Below, piece by piece: positions 27,096-37,176 of a stretch of 64,000 nt of DNA. Numbering within the stretch: the stretch's first letter is position 1; each line of letters starts with the position of its first letter. The stretch is from positions 1 to 64,000 of the forward strand of contig NZ_JARQWV010000012.1 in assembly GCF_029543245.1 (NCBI RefSeq), given 5' to 3'. The notes under the pieces are model-generated. The model worked only from the letters and a program-made list of their open reading frames with translations. It did no database searches and was not told the origin of the DNA. The position numbers and the translations under genes were made by a program. Origin of the DNA: Caulobacter endophyticus (GTDB lineage Bacteria; Pseudomonadota; Alphaproteobacteria; Caulobacterales; Caulobacteraceae).

Positions 27096-28085
27096 TTACC
27101 GCCCGTAAGCCGCCTCGGTAGCGCGGATCAGGCCGTCGATGACGCCGGGCTCGGTCGAGGCGTGGCCGGCGTCCCAGACGATCTCGAAATGGGCCGAGGG
27201 CCAGGCGCGGTGCAGGGCCCAGGCGCTGGCCAGGGGCGTGACCACGTCGAAGCGGCCCTGGACGATCCAGGCCGGGATGTGCCGGATCGTCTCGATGTTG
27301 TTGAGGATCCAGCCGTCCTGCGGGAAGAAGCCGCGATTGACGAAGAAGTGGCTCTCGATCCGCGCGAAGGCGATGGCGAAGTCTTCCTCGTTGAACTTCG
27401 GCGGGCGGGCCTCGGGGCCGCGCAGCGAGATCGTGTCGCCTTCCCACTGGCTCCAGGCGCCGGCGGCCTCGGCCTGGACCCGGCGGTCGGGATGGACGAG
27501 CCGCTTGTGATAGGCGGCCATCAGGTCGCCGCGCTCTTCGGGCGGGATCGGCGCCAGGAACCGTTCCCAGGCGTCGGGAAACAGCATCGAGGCGCCGTCC
27601 TGGTAGAACCAGCGCAGTTCCTTGTCGGTCAGCAGGAAGACGCCGCGCAGCACCAGACCCTCGACCCGGTCGGGATGCTTGATGGCGTAGGCGAGGGCGA
27701 GGGTGGAGCCCCAGGACCCGCCGAACACCGTCCACTTCTCGATGCCCAGATGCTCGCGCAGCCGCTCGATGTCGGCGATCAGGCTCCAGGTGGTGTTGTC
27801 CTCGAGGCTGGCGTTGGGGCGCGAGCGGCCGCAGCCGCGCTGATCGAAGAGGGTCATGCGCCAGCGCGACGGATCGAAGAACCGCCGCATGGTCGGGTTG
27901 ATCGCTCCGCCGGGGCCGCCGTGCAGGATCACCGCCGGCTTGCCGCGCGGCGCGCCGCATTCCTCGTAATAGATTTCGTGGGCGCTTCCGGTGGGCAGCC
28001 AGCCGAAGGAGAACGGCTCGACCTCGCGATAGAGGCCGCGACGGCCGATGGAGGACATGGCTGCGAGTGAAGCGTGACGGTCCAT
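27096..28085 (-). CDS. pip: Proline iminopeptidase
   Basis: Alpha/beta-hydrolase of family S33 that removes N-terminal proline from peptides; 329 aa, normal for the family. The oxyanion motif HGGPGG is at residues 55-60, followed by DQRGCGRSRP (81-90), and the nucleophile Ser124 lies in GGSWGS. The acid and His are in the QGRFDVVTP and DAGHAS segments near the C-terminus. ATG 28085 is taken; an internal ATG at residue 10 is possible. With the pepP-type enzyme at 19572, the window holds two proline-specific peptidases, but they are not linked. Confidence 0.93.
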   Translation of the reverse strand: MDRHASLAAMSSIGRRGLYREVEPFSFGWLPTGSAHEIYYEECGAPRGKPAVILHGGPGGAINPTMRRFFDPSRWRMTLFDQRGCGRSRPNASLEDNTTWSLIADIERLREHLGIEKWTVFGGSWGSTLALAYAIKHPDRVEGLVLRGVFLLTDKELRWFYQDGASMLFPDAWERFLAPIPPEERGDLMAAYHKRLVHPDRRVQAEAAGAWSQWEGDTISLRGPEARPPKFNEEDFAIAFARIESHFFVNRGFFPQDGWILNNIETIRHIPAWIVQGRFDVVTPLASAWALHRAWPSAHFEIVWDAGHASTEPGVIDGLIRATEAAYGR

Positions 28086-28180
28086 GGCGCGAGCCTAGGC
28101 GCTTTGCTCGCCCGTGTGAACGGCGCTTCGTTCGTCGACAGGTCGCCTAGCCGCCACGATTCCCGCTATGGTGCGCGGAC

Positions 28181-28438
28181 ATGAGCACCACGCCCGAAGA
28201 TCTGACCGACGACGACCTCCTGAACCTGCTGACCGACGATCAGTTGGCCGAGCTCGACAATTCCATCGCCGAGATGTTCGGCGCGGAGGGGCTGGACCGC
28301 GCCGAGGCGCTGCTGGTGCTGGCCAGGGTCTATTCCATGCGCGCCGCCGAACGCGACGAGGCCTCGGCCCTGGCCCTGCTGCAACTGGCCGCCGCCATGC
28401 GCCGGCGGGCGGAACGGCTGATGCAGCGGCCGCAGTAG
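28181..28438 (+). CDS. Small acidic protein of unknown function
   Basis: Not recognised. The 85-aa product starts MSTTPEDLTDDDL, is acidic in its N-terminal half and probably all-helical, with an Ala/Arg-rich C-terminal helix (about 45-80). Coding potential is supported by GC-rich third positions, the short intergenic gap to a divergent gene and an immediate strong terminator downstream at 28454. No membrane segment, signal or metal motif is visible. Confidence 0.6.
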   Translation: MSTTPEDLTDDDLLNLLTDDQLAELDNSIAEMFGAEGLDRAEALLVLARVYSMRAAERDEASALALLQLAAAMRRRAERLMQRPQ

Positions 28439-28453
28439 GGGGGGCTGAAAGTC

Positions 28454-28478
28454 CCCTCTCTCAAAGAGAGAGGGTTTT
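28454..28478 (+). terminator. Rho-independent terminator
   Basis: CCCTCTCTC and GAGAGAGGG form a 9-bp stem with an AAA loop followed by TTTT, 16 bases after the small gene at 28181. On the opposite strand it lies just past the stop of the PhoD gene. Confidence 0.85.
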
Positions 28479-28483
28479 CTGCT

Positions 28484-29596
28484 TCACCCCACCCTCAGCG
28501 TTCCCGCATCGATCGCCTGGCTGATCCTCACCTGGCCCTTCTCGTCACGGATCTCGACCGTGACCTTGGGGGCGGGCGGCGACCAGTCGATGGTGATCAG
28601 GCCGAAGTTGCGCTCGCGCAGCACCGCCGAGGCGCGCAGGGCGTTGGGCGGGGTCACCGGCCAGACCTCTGTCAGGCCCGACGAGGTGACGTCCCACATC
28701 GGGTAGGGGACGTTGAGATCGAGCTTGCTGACCTCGGCGTAGTGGGTGTCGCCGCTGACGAAGAACAGGCGCTCGGCGCGCTGGCGGCGAATGGCCTCGA
28801 ACAGGCGCTGGTGGTCGCGGGCGTAGTTGATCCAGCTTTCCCAGCCGGCGAAGTCGGCCAGCACCTGCAGGCTGGAGCCGAAGATCCGCAGGTCGGCGGG
28901 CTGGGCCAACTGGGCCTCCAGCCAGGTCCATTGCGGCTCGCCGATCATGGTGGCGTCCTGGTCGGCGATGCGATCGTAGGGGCCGGGCGTCTCCTTGCCC
29001 TGCAGGCCGCGGGCCACGGCCCAGGCCTTGTAGCCGCCCTTGAATGTCTTTTCCGAAAGCGGCGTGCGGTTCCAGCGCAGGTCGGGCAGCAGGATCTGCA
29101 CCCGGCGGCCCTCGGGACCGAAGACGTAGGCGGCGTAGACGCCTTCGCGGGTGCGGCGGGGAGAGGTCTCGGGCTCGCCCCAGAAGTCGCAGAACTGCCG
29201 GCGGCTCTCGGCCTTCATCGGATAGTCGCCGCCGGCGTCGTTCTCGCCGAAGTCGTGGTCGTCCCAGATGGCGACCACGGGGATCTCGTCGCGCAGCCGT
29301 TTGAAGTGCGGCTTGGCGGCCAGCATCGCGTACTTGGCGGCCATCACCTTGGGGTCGCGGGTGTCGGCGTAGATGTTGTCGCCCAGGAACATGAAGAGGT
29401 CGGGCTTAGCCGCGAAGATCGCCTCCCAGATCGGCTGGTCCTTGTCCTGTTTGGCGCAGGAGCCAAAGGCGATGCGGGTCAGCGGCTTGTCGAGGGCCGG
29501 GTGGGGCGCATCCACGACAGCCTGGGCGGCGGCGGGCGCGACGGCCAGGGCGGCGGCCGACAGGCCGAGCGCCGAGCGGCGGGAGAGGTCGGTCAC
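28484..29596 (-). CDS. phoD: Alkaline phosphatase D (PhoD) family, Tat-exported
   Basis: Exported metallophosphoesterase, 370 aa, of the PhoD family (phosphomonoester and phosphodiester hydrolysis, usually Fe/Ca dependent). The twin-arginine signal is SRRSALGLSAAALAVAPAAAQA (Arg 6-7). Metal-site motifs are GSCAKQ, LGDNIYADT, IWDDHDFGEND and VSGDTHYAE. The GTG start at 29596 is chosen because GGAGG lies 7 bases upstream; the longer open frame upstream is repeat sequence. It lies downstream of the TonB receptor on the same strand, separated by a 159-bp palindromic repeat, so a shared role in phosphate-ester scavenging is possible but not shown. Confidence 0.87.
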   Translation of the reverse strand: MTDLSRRSALGLSAAALAVAPAAAQAVVDAPHPALDKPLTRIAFGSCAKQDKDQPIWEAIFAAKPDLFMFLGDNIYADTRDPKVMAAKYAMLAAKPHFKRLRDEIPVVAIWDDHDFGENDAGGDYPMKAESRRQFCDFWGEPETSPRRTREGVYAAYVFGPEGRRVQILLPDLRWNRTPLSEKTFKGGYKAWAVARGLQGKETPGPYDRIADQDATMIGEPQWTWLEAQLAQPADLRIFGSSLQVLADFAGWESWINYARDHQRLFEAIRRQRAERLFFVSGDTHYAEVSKLDLNVPYPMWDVTSSGLTEVWPVTPPNALRASAVLRERNFGLITIDWSPPAPKVTVEIRDEKGQVRISQAIDAGTLRVG

Positions 29597-29616
29597 GGAG
29601 CAGCCTCCACGAAAAA

Positions 29617-29750
29617 GCCCTTCCCCCTCGATGGGGGAAGGGTTGGGATGGGGGTGTCTTGCGGCAGGAGAGGGCAAAGCAGCGCTTGTTGTCCAGCGCC
29701 GCGTCACCCCCAACCCCGGCCCTTCCCCCATCGAGGGGGAAGGGAGGAGG
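29617..29750. repeat. Intergenic inverted repeat with two hairpins
   Basis: GCCCTTCCCCCTCGATGGGGGAAGGG on the left and CCCTTCCCCCATCGAGGGGGAAGGG on the right are each hairpins and are mutually inverted, with GGTTGGG / CCCAACC extending the outer pairing. It sits between the TonB receptor and phoD, both on the minus strand. Confidence 0.8.
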
Positions 29751-29755
29751 CTTGA

Positions 29756-32044
29756 TCAGAACGCCTTCTTGATGGTCACGAAGCCCTGGCGCGGCGGGGC
29801 CGGCAGCAGGGTCATGGTCGTGCCGGCGGTGTCGCGGTTGACGAAACCGCCCGAGCCGACGGTCGAGATGTAGTCCTCGTCGGTCAGGTTGGTGATGTTG
29901 GCCTGGATCTCCAGACCCTTGCTCCAGCCTTCGCCGTCGAAGCGATAGCCCAGGGTCAGGTCGGCGACGGTGTAGCCGTCGACCTCGCCGCCGACGTTCT
30001 CGTAGGTGTAGTAGCGCTCGCCGGTGTAGCTGACGCCGAGGCGGGCGAAGAAGCCGCCTTGCTCGAACTTCACCTCGCCCTTGAACAGGTTCTTGGGCGT
30101 GTTGACGACCGTCTTGCCGGCGGTGCGGGCGGCGATCGTGCCGTCGCCGTTCATGACGTCGTCTTCGTATTCGGAGCTGTTGTAGGTGTAGGAGCCGTAG
30201 ACCGACCAGGCGTCGGTCAGGCGGAATTCGCCGGCCAGTTCGACGCCTTGCGTCTTAACCGAGCCGACGTTCGACAGCACGGCGGGCAGGCCCAGGATCG
30301 GCGAGGCGGTCGAGGCGCTGAGCAGGCGGTTCTCGAAAGTCACGTCATACAGCGCCGCGACGCCCTGGAAGCGGCCGTTGCGGTAGCGCACGCCGCCTTC
30401 CCAGGTCTTGGAGCTTTCCGGCTCCAGGGTCTTGGCGACGTAGTTGACCACCGTCTGGCTCTGCGAGGCGAACGGACCGGCGGTGGCGGCCGAGACATAG
30501 GCGGCCATGTTCTCGGTGTAGCCGCCGAAGACTTCCAGGCCGCCGTCGAAGGCGTAGACCGCGCCGACCTGCGGCAGGAAGGTTTCCTCGCTCTTGATCG
30601 TGCCGGCCAGCGGGTTGCCGACCACGGTCTCGACGCTGTTCTCGACCTTCATGGCCTTGAAGCCGAAATTGACCTTGAAGGCGTCGGTGATCGCCCAGTT
30701 GTCCTCGATGTAGCCGGTCAGGGTTTCAGTCTTGAACCGGTACTGCCACTGGGTGGCGAAGGGGTTCTGCTGGAAGTCGAGCGGGTCGCGCGACGGACGC
30801 GAGACCGTCTCGGCGTAGAAGCGGCGGGCCTGGTTGAAGTGGTTGGTCTCGGTCCAGAAGCCGCCGCTCAGCTTATGGGCGCCCAGGTCGACCGACAGGC
30901 TGGCGGTCAGGCCGCCGCGGTCGATGTCGTATTCGGTGGTGCGGATCGACAGCGGGGCGGCGTTTGAACCGGCCGTGCCGAAGCCCGGGCTGGCGAGGTA
31001 GGGCGTGTACCACAGGCCCTGGCCCTTGTTCTTGTGCTGGTAGGCGGTGGCCTTGAAGTCGACGCGGTCGCCGAAGGGCAGGGCCAGGATCGCGCCGTAG
31101 AGGTCGTCGTCACGCACGCCGGCGCCGGCGTAGTAGGCGTCGTCGACGGTGGCGAACGGGGCGGGCAGGGCCGTGCCGGTCTGGTAGGCGCGGGCCGCGG
31201 CGATGGCCAGGTTCCAGTTGGGGATCAGGTTGTCCCAGTCGCGGCCGAGACGCTTGATCATCTCGAACGACATGTCCTGGTAGTCCTGCTCGCGGCGCTC
31301 GGAGCGGGTGTAGAAGCCGGTCACCGAGCCTTCGCCCAGCGGCAGAACGGCCTTGGCGTCGTACTGGCGCTGCTTCTGCTCGCTGCCGCCCTTCCACTTG
31401 TCGGTCTTCTGGTCGGCGACCGAGACGAAGGCGCGCAGGCCGCCCAGCTGTTCCAGGGCGCCGGTTTCGAAGCGGGCGAACACGCGGTGCATGTTCTGCG
31501 AGCCGCCAGTCAGGTTGACCTGGCCGCCCATCGCTTCGGACGGATCGCGCGAATAGAATTGCAGCGTGCCGCCGAGGTTGGAGGTCGAGGCGGTGCCCAG
31601 CGAGCCGGCGCCCTGGGCCAGCTCGACCTTGCCGATGTTCTCGCTGGCGATGGCGCGGCTGATGTGCAGGCCGTTGTGGTTGCCGTAGCTCATGTCGCCC
31701 AGCGGCACGCCGTCACGGGTGAAGCCCAGCTGGTTCTGGTTGAAACCGCGGATCGACAGGCTGGTCGACCACTCGTAGGCGCCGAACGGGTCGGCCGACT
31801 GGAACGAGACGCCCGGCAGCTTGTCGATGGCCTTCAGCGGGCTCGTGCCGGCGGCCTGGGTGGCGATGCTTTCCTCGTTGAGGACCTGGACCTGGCGGCT
31901 CTGGCCCTGGCCGATGACGACGACGGCCTCGACTTCGGCGGCGGCGTCGGGCGCGGGTTCCGGCGCGGGGTTCTCGGCGGCCATGACGGGCGCGGCGAAC
32001 AGGAGCGCGCCGAGGGCGGCGCTGAGCAGGAGGGCGGACTTCAT
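29756..32044 (-). CDS. TonB-dependent outer-membrane receptor
   Basis: Outer-membrane active transporter energised by TonB, 762 aa. A Sec signal peptide (MKSALLLSAALGALLFAAPVMA) is followed by a TonB-box-like segment (EAVVVIGQG), the plug domain (about 60-170, with LPGVSFQSADP, SIRGFNQNQLGFTRDGVPL and GGTLQFYSRDP) and a 22-strand barrel (about 180-762). The protein ends in Phe, as barrel proteins do. I chose ATG 32044 because the signal peptide starts there. The plug resembles siderophore- or nutrient-type receptors of Caulobacter; the ligand is unknown. It is divergent from ettA with a 217-bp gap. Confidence 0.9.
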   Translation of the reverse strand: MKSALLLSAALGALLFAAPVMAAENPAPEPAPDAAAEVEAVVVIGQGQSRQVQVLNEESIATQAAGTSPLKAIDKLPGVSFQSADPFGAYEWSTSLSIRGFNQNQLGFTRDGVPLGDMSYGNHNGLHISRAIASENIGKVELAQGAGSLGTASTSNLGGTLQFYSRDPSEAMGGQVNLTGGSQNMHRVFARFETGALEQLGGLRAFVSVADQKTDKWKGGSEQKQRQYDAKAVLPLGEGSVTGFYTRSERREQDYQDMSFEMIKRLGRDWDNLIPNWNLAIAAARAYQTGTALPAPFATVDDAYYAGAGVRDDDLYGAILALPFGDRVDFKATAYQHKNKGQGLWYTPYLASPGFGTAGSNAAPLSIRTTEYDIDRGGLTASLSVDLGAHKLSGGFWTETNHFNQARRFYAETVSRPSRDPLDFQQNPFATQWQYRFKTETLTGYIEDNWAITDAFKVNFGFKAMKVENSVETVVGNPLAGTIKSEETFLPQVGAVYAFDGGLEVFGGYTENMAAYVSAATAGPFASQSQTVVNYVAKTLEPESSKTWEGGVRYRNGRFQGVAALYDVTFENRLLSASTASPILGLPAVLSNVGSVKTQGVELAGEFRLTDAWSVYGSYTYNSSEYEDDVMNGDGTIAARTAGKTVVNTPKNLFKGEVKFEQGGFFARLGVSYTGERYYTYENVGGEVDGYTVADLTLGYRFDGEGWSKGLEIQANITNLTDEDYISTVGSGGFVNRDTAGTTMTLLPAPPRQGFVTIKKAF

Positions 32045-32261
32045 TGGACTATCCCCTAGTGCGCCGGGGGCGGGGAGGCCGCCGGGGCGCGTCTGGGACC
32101 GTTCGCCTAACGTGGATCGGCGACGCGGCTGCGACGGTTCTTTGTCGTCTGGCCGACAGTCCGGCGACGAACCTGTGAAGGGGCCGAGATTGCGCAAACC
32201 GGCCCCAGCCGCTATTTGAGCGGCCGATCCCGAACCCGACCCGAGAGACGAAAAGCCCCTC

Positions 32262-33929
<1,668 letters not shown>

Positions 33930-33959
33930 GCGGAGTTCTTCAGTCGAAGACGAAAAAGA

Positions 33960-33988
33960 GGGGCGGCTCCATCGGGGCCGCCCCTTTT
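33960..33988 (+). terminator. Rho-independent terminator after ettA
   Basis: GGGGCGGC and GCCGCCCC form an 8-bp stem with a 9-base loop, followed by TTTT. It separates ettA from the convergent gene ending at 33999. Confidence 0.88.
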
Positions 33989-33998
33989 GCTTGTGCGC

Positions 33999-34439
33999 CT
34001 ACTTGGGTTCCTTCGGCGGCATGACGGGGTCCGAGCCGGGCAGGTTAGAGCCCGGGTTCGGGGCCATCATGTCGTCGGGCGGGGTGTTGGTCGGCGGCGT
34101 CACCGGCATGGAGGGCGGGGCGTCGGTGGTGGGCGGGTTCACCGCGGTGCTCGCCGCCGCGTCGCCCGACATCGAACCGGTGGTCGAGGCCGGCGGCAGG
34201 GTGGCCGAGGTGTCCGCCGCCGCGCCGGTTGCGGCTTCGCCGGCCCACCAGTCCTTGGTCGCTCGCTGCTTGGGGGTGGCCTTGGAATAGGCTTCGAGCT
34301 GGCTGTAGGGGATCGGCTGCTTCGGCGAGGCCATGGCGGCCGAGGCCTTGACCTTCGGGTTGGCGACGGCCGCGCCGCAGACGGCCGCGGACGCGATCAT
34401 GGCGAGCGCTGCGCCCGCCAGGAGGGTTTTCGTGAACAT
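33999..34439 (-). CDS. Secreted Pro/Ala-rich protein of unknown function
   Basis: Not recognised. The 146-aa product has a clear Sec signal peptide (MFTKTLLAGAALAMIASAAVCGAAVA) and a short mature region with SQLEAYSKATPKQRATKDWW. The rest is a long low-complexity tail rich in Pro, Thr, Ser and Ala (about 70-146), probably disordered and periplasmic. A GGGAGAG ribosome-binding site precedes ATG 34439. It is divergent from the dehydrogenase at 34695 with a 255-bp gap in which I see no clear element. Confidence 0.65.
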   Translation of the reverse strand: MFTKTLLAGAALAMIASAAVCGAAVANPKVKASAAMASPKQPIPYSQLEAYSKATPKQRATKDWWAGEAATGAAADTSATLPPASTTGSMSGDAAASTAVNPPTTDAPPSMPVTPPTNTPPDDMMAPNPGSNLPGSDPVMPPKEPK

Positions 34440-34694
34440 GGGAGCTCTCCCTAAAGCGCCGTTCTCGGCGCCAGTCGATAAAACCCCTTGGCGGTCAAGG
34501 TGTTCACAGCTTGGCCGCGAACGGAACCGACGCCGCCCATGGCGGGTTGAGAGCGGCGCTTCAGATGTTCGTGCGTCGCGTGCTCTAGTGCTGGCGCGCG
34601 AGCGTCAGAGGAGTAGCTTTACCCCAGCAAGAACGATCATCCCGCGGATCGGCGGCGGAGGCATTCCGCCGCGCGCCGGGACCGGAGAAGCCGT

Positions 34695-35654
34695 ATGTCG
34701 CAGACCCCCGTCGTGAAGCCCCACATCGTCCTGTCCCACGAGATGCTGCTGCCGATGCAGCCGCTGCTCGAGGGCGCCTACGAGGTGCATCGGCTGTGGG
34801 ACTATCCCGATCGCCTGGCCTTCCTGGAGGGGCCGGGCAAGCAGGTGCAGGCCATCGTCCACGCCGGCGAGATGGTGCTGCCGCGCGACCTCCTGGCCGA
34901 AATGCCGCGCCTGGGCCTGATCGCCTGCGTCAGCGCCGGCTATGACGGCGTCGACGTGCCGTGGTGCCGGGCCCACGGCCTGGCGGTGACCCATTCGGTG
35001 GGGCTTAACGCCGGCGACGTGGCCGACCACGCGATGGGCCTGTTGCTGAGCGCGTGGCGGGGCATCGCCGAGGGCGACCGCCGGGTGCGCGCCGGGCGCT
35101 GGACCTCGATGGACCGCATGGGCGCGCGCCACGGCCTGCGCGGCCGCAAGGCCGGGATCATCGGCCTTGGCCACATCGGCGAAGCCGTCGCCCGCCGCCT
35201 CGAGGCCTTCGACGTCAAGGTCGCCTGGTGGGGGCCGCGTCCCAAGGAGGCCAACTGGCCACGCGCCGAGAGCCTGCCGGCGCTGGCCCGCGACAGCGAC
35301 ATCCTGCTGGTCTGCGCCCGGCCGGACGCCTCCAACCGCCATCTGGTCAGCGCCGAGGTCATCGAGGCGCTCGGGCCGCACGGCCTGCTGGTCAATGTCT
35401 CGCGCGGGTCGCTGGTCGACGAGGACGCCCTGATCGCCGCGCTGAAGGACGGCCGCCTCGGCATGGCCGCGCTCGACGTCTTCGAGCACGAGCCGACGCC
35501 GCCGGGACGCTGGGTCGACGTGCCCCACACCGTGCTGACCCCGCACATGGCGGGCGCCACGCTCGACAGCATTCCGGCCATGGTCAACCTGACCCTGGAG
35601 AACCTGCGCCGCTACTTCCACGGCGAGCCGCTGGCCAGCCCGGTGGCGGCCTGA
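34695..35654 (+). CDS. D-isomer-specific 2-hydroxyacid dehydrogenase (NAD-dependent)
   Basis: Cytoplasmic oxidoreductase of the D-2-hydroxyacid dehydrogenase family (glyoxylate/hydroxypyruvate reductase-like), 319 aa. The Rossmann motif GLGHIGEAVARRL is at about residues 156-168. The catalytic triad is Arg in NVSRGSLVDE, Glu in VFEHEPTP and His in LTPHMAGAT. Two substrate-loop features, VSAGYDGVD and GDVADHAMGLLL, are present. ATG 34695 follows CGGAGAAGCC. A VOC-family gene lies 25 bases downstream and is probably co-transcribed. The exact substrate cannot be told. Confidence 0.88.
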   Translation: MSQTPVVKPHIVLSHEMLLPMQPLLEGAYEVHRLWDYPDRLAFLEGPGKQVQAIVHAGEMVLPRDLLAEMPRLGLIACVSAGYDGVDVPWCRAHGLAVTHSVGLNAGDVADHAMGLLLSAWRGIAEGDRRVRAGRWTSMDRMGARHGLRGRKAGIIGLGHIGEAVARRLEAFDVKVAWWGPRPKEANWPRAESLPALARDSDILLVCARPDASNRHLVSAEVIEALGPHGLLVNVSRGSLVDEDALIAALKDGRLGMAALDVFEHEPTPPGRWVDVPHTVLTPHMAGATLDSIPAMVNLTLENLRRYFHGEPLASPVAA

Positions 35655-35679
35655 CGTCGGTTCGCGGGGAGGGGATCTC

Positions 35680-36045
35680 ATGGCCAGGGTGCTGGGTCTG
35701 GGCGGCGTGTTCTTCAAGGCGGAGGACCCCAAGGGTCTGGCCGCCTGGTATGCGCGGGTGCTGGGGATCAAGGTCGAGGACTGGGGCGGGGCGATGTTTG
35801 CCCACCCCAAGGTCGGCATGACCAACTGGTCGCCGTTCCCAGCCGACACCCGTTATTTCGAGCCGTCGACGGCGCCGTTCATGATCAACCTGATCGTCGA
35901 CGATCTCGACGGCGTGCTGGCCAGGGCCGCGGCCGAGGGCGTCGAGCCGACGGGGCGGCAGGACGAGGAGTACGGTCGCTTCGCCTGGCTGGTCGATCCG
36001 GCCGGCTTCAAGGTCGAGCTCTGGCAGCCGGCGGGCGGCGATTGA
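35680..36045 (+). CDS. VOC-superfamily (glyoxalase/bleomycin-resistance-like) protein
   Basis: Small vicinal-oxygen-chelate fold protein of 121 aa. Two beta-alpha-beta-beta-beta modules are visible: GGVFFKAEDPKGLAAWYARVLG near the start and FMINLIVDDLDGVLARAAAEGVEP in the second half, ending with DPAGFKVELWQP, whose Glu would be a metal ligand. Members bind or transform diverse small molecules, so no reaction is assigned. GGGGAGGGGATCTC provides a strong ribosome-binding site before ATG 35680. It follows the hydroxyacid dehydrogenase. Confidence 0.82.
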   Translation: MARVLGLGGVFFKAEDPKGLAAWYARVLGIKVEDWGGAMFAHPKVGMTNWSPFPADTRYFEPSTAPFMINLIVDDLDGVLARAAAEGVEPTGRQDEEYGRFAWLVDPAGFKVELWQPAGGD

Positions 36046-36176
36046 ACGAGGTGGCGGACGGGCTGGAAGATTTATCCACGTCGCCCGTCGCGACGGACCA
36101 CATCGGGGCTTTTTGATCCCCGCCGAAGCAGGTAAGGACGCGGCCTGCCGAACAGAATTCGCTTGCCAAATCGGAC

Positions 36177-36192
36177 ATAAAGATATCTTTAT
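36177..36192. promoter_or_regulatory. Perfect 16-bp AT-rich palindrome, probable methionine-regulon operator
   Basis: ATAAAGATATCTTTAT is a perfect palindrome ending 6 bases before the ATG (36199) of the ArsR-methyltransferase gene that heads the met operon. It takes up the place of the -10 element and ribosome-binding site, so the mRNA may be leaderless and the bound regulator would block RNA polymerase. A TTGCCA at 36163-36168 is a possible -35. The sequence is strikingly AT-rich against its surroundings. Assignment to SahR-type regulation is inference from context. Confidence 0.75.
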
Positions 36193-36198
36193 ATCCCT

Positions 36199-37176
36199 AT
36201 GGCGCTATCCAGCGAACAGGTTGTCGACGTGCTGCGTGCGGCGGGCGAAAGCACCCGTCTGCGCATCCTCGCGCTGCTGGCCGCTGAGGAGCTTTCGGTC
36301 CTCGAATTGTGCCGGATCCTCGATCAGAGCCAGCCTCGCGTCTCCCGTCACCTGAAGCTCCTGGCCGAAGCCGGCCTCGTCGAGCGCTTTCCGGACGGCG
36401 CCTGGGTGTTCTACCGCCTGGCCGGAACCTTCGGCGGCGGAGCGGTGGTCGCTTCGGCCCTGGCCTTGATCCAGGCTGACGACGCCGTCATCCGGGGCGA
36501 CGCCGGCCAACTGGCCGCCGTGCGGACCGAGCGCTCGGCCGGGGCCCAGGCCTACTTCGCCCGCAACGCCGCGCGCTGGAACGAAATCCGCTCGCTCTAC
36601 GTCGACGAGAAGGAGGTCGAGGCGGCCATCCTGCGCGCGACGGGTGAGGGGCCTTTCGACGAACTGGTCGACCTGGGCGCGGGGGCTGGGCGCATGCTGA
36701 CGCTTCTGGGCGGCCGGGCCGTCAACGCCCTCGGGCTGGACCTGTCGCAGCAGATGCTCAACATCGCTCGGGACGAGGTGGCCAAGGCCGGGCTGACGGC
36801 CTGCGAACTGCGCCACGGCGACATCTTCGACACGGGTCTGCCGGGCGGCTGCGCCGACCTGGTGACCGTGCACCAGGTTCTGCACTATCTGGGCGATCCC
36901 GCCGCCGCCGTTGAAGAGGCCGCCCGACTGGTGGCGCCCGGCGGCCTGCTGCTGATCGCCGATTTCGCCCCGCACGACCACGAGTTCCTGCGCGAGGCGC
37001 ACCAGCATCGCCGTCTCGGCTTCGCCGACGACGAGATCCTGCCCTGGATCGAGGCCGCCGGCCTCGTTCCCGAAACCAACATCGCCCTGCCGCCGACCAC
37101 GGCCGAGGGCCTGACCGTCAAGATCTGGACCGCCCGTCGTATCGGCGCGGCCCTCGCTGAAAGGACCGCCGCATGA
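36199..37176 (+). CDS. ArsR-family regulator fused to SAM-dependent methyltransferase, probable methionine-cycle regulator
   Basis: Two-domain protein of 325 aa. Residues about 5-90 form an ArsR winged helix (STRLRILALLAAEELSVLELC, then RVSRHLKLLAEAGLVE). Residues about 130-300 form a class I methyltransferase fold with motif I VDLGAGAGRMLTLLG and a ubiE-like acidic loop (GLDLSQQML). It is the first gene of the metF/metH operon, overlaps metF as ATGA and has a perfect palindrome next to its start. ArsR-type SahR regulators of the methionine cycle are known in Proteobacteria, so the methyltransferase-like domain may sense SAM or SAH rather than catalyse. Sensor role and SahR identity are inferences. 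Confidence 0.85.
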   Translation: MALSSEQVVDVLRAAGESTRLRILALLAAEELSVLELCRILDQSQPRVSRHLKLLAEAGLVERFPDGAWVFYRLAGTFGGGAVVASALALIQADDAVIRGDAGQLAAVRTERSAGAQAYFARNAARWNEIRSLYVDEKEVEAAILRATGEGPFDELVDLGAGAGRMLTLLGGRAVNALGLDLSQQMLNIARDEVAKAGLTACELRHGDIFDTGLPGGCADLVTVHQVLHYLGDPAAAVEEAARLVAPGGLLLIADFAPHDHEFLREAHQHRRLGFADDEILPWIEAAGLVPETNIALPPTTAEGLTVKIWTARRIGAALAERTAA

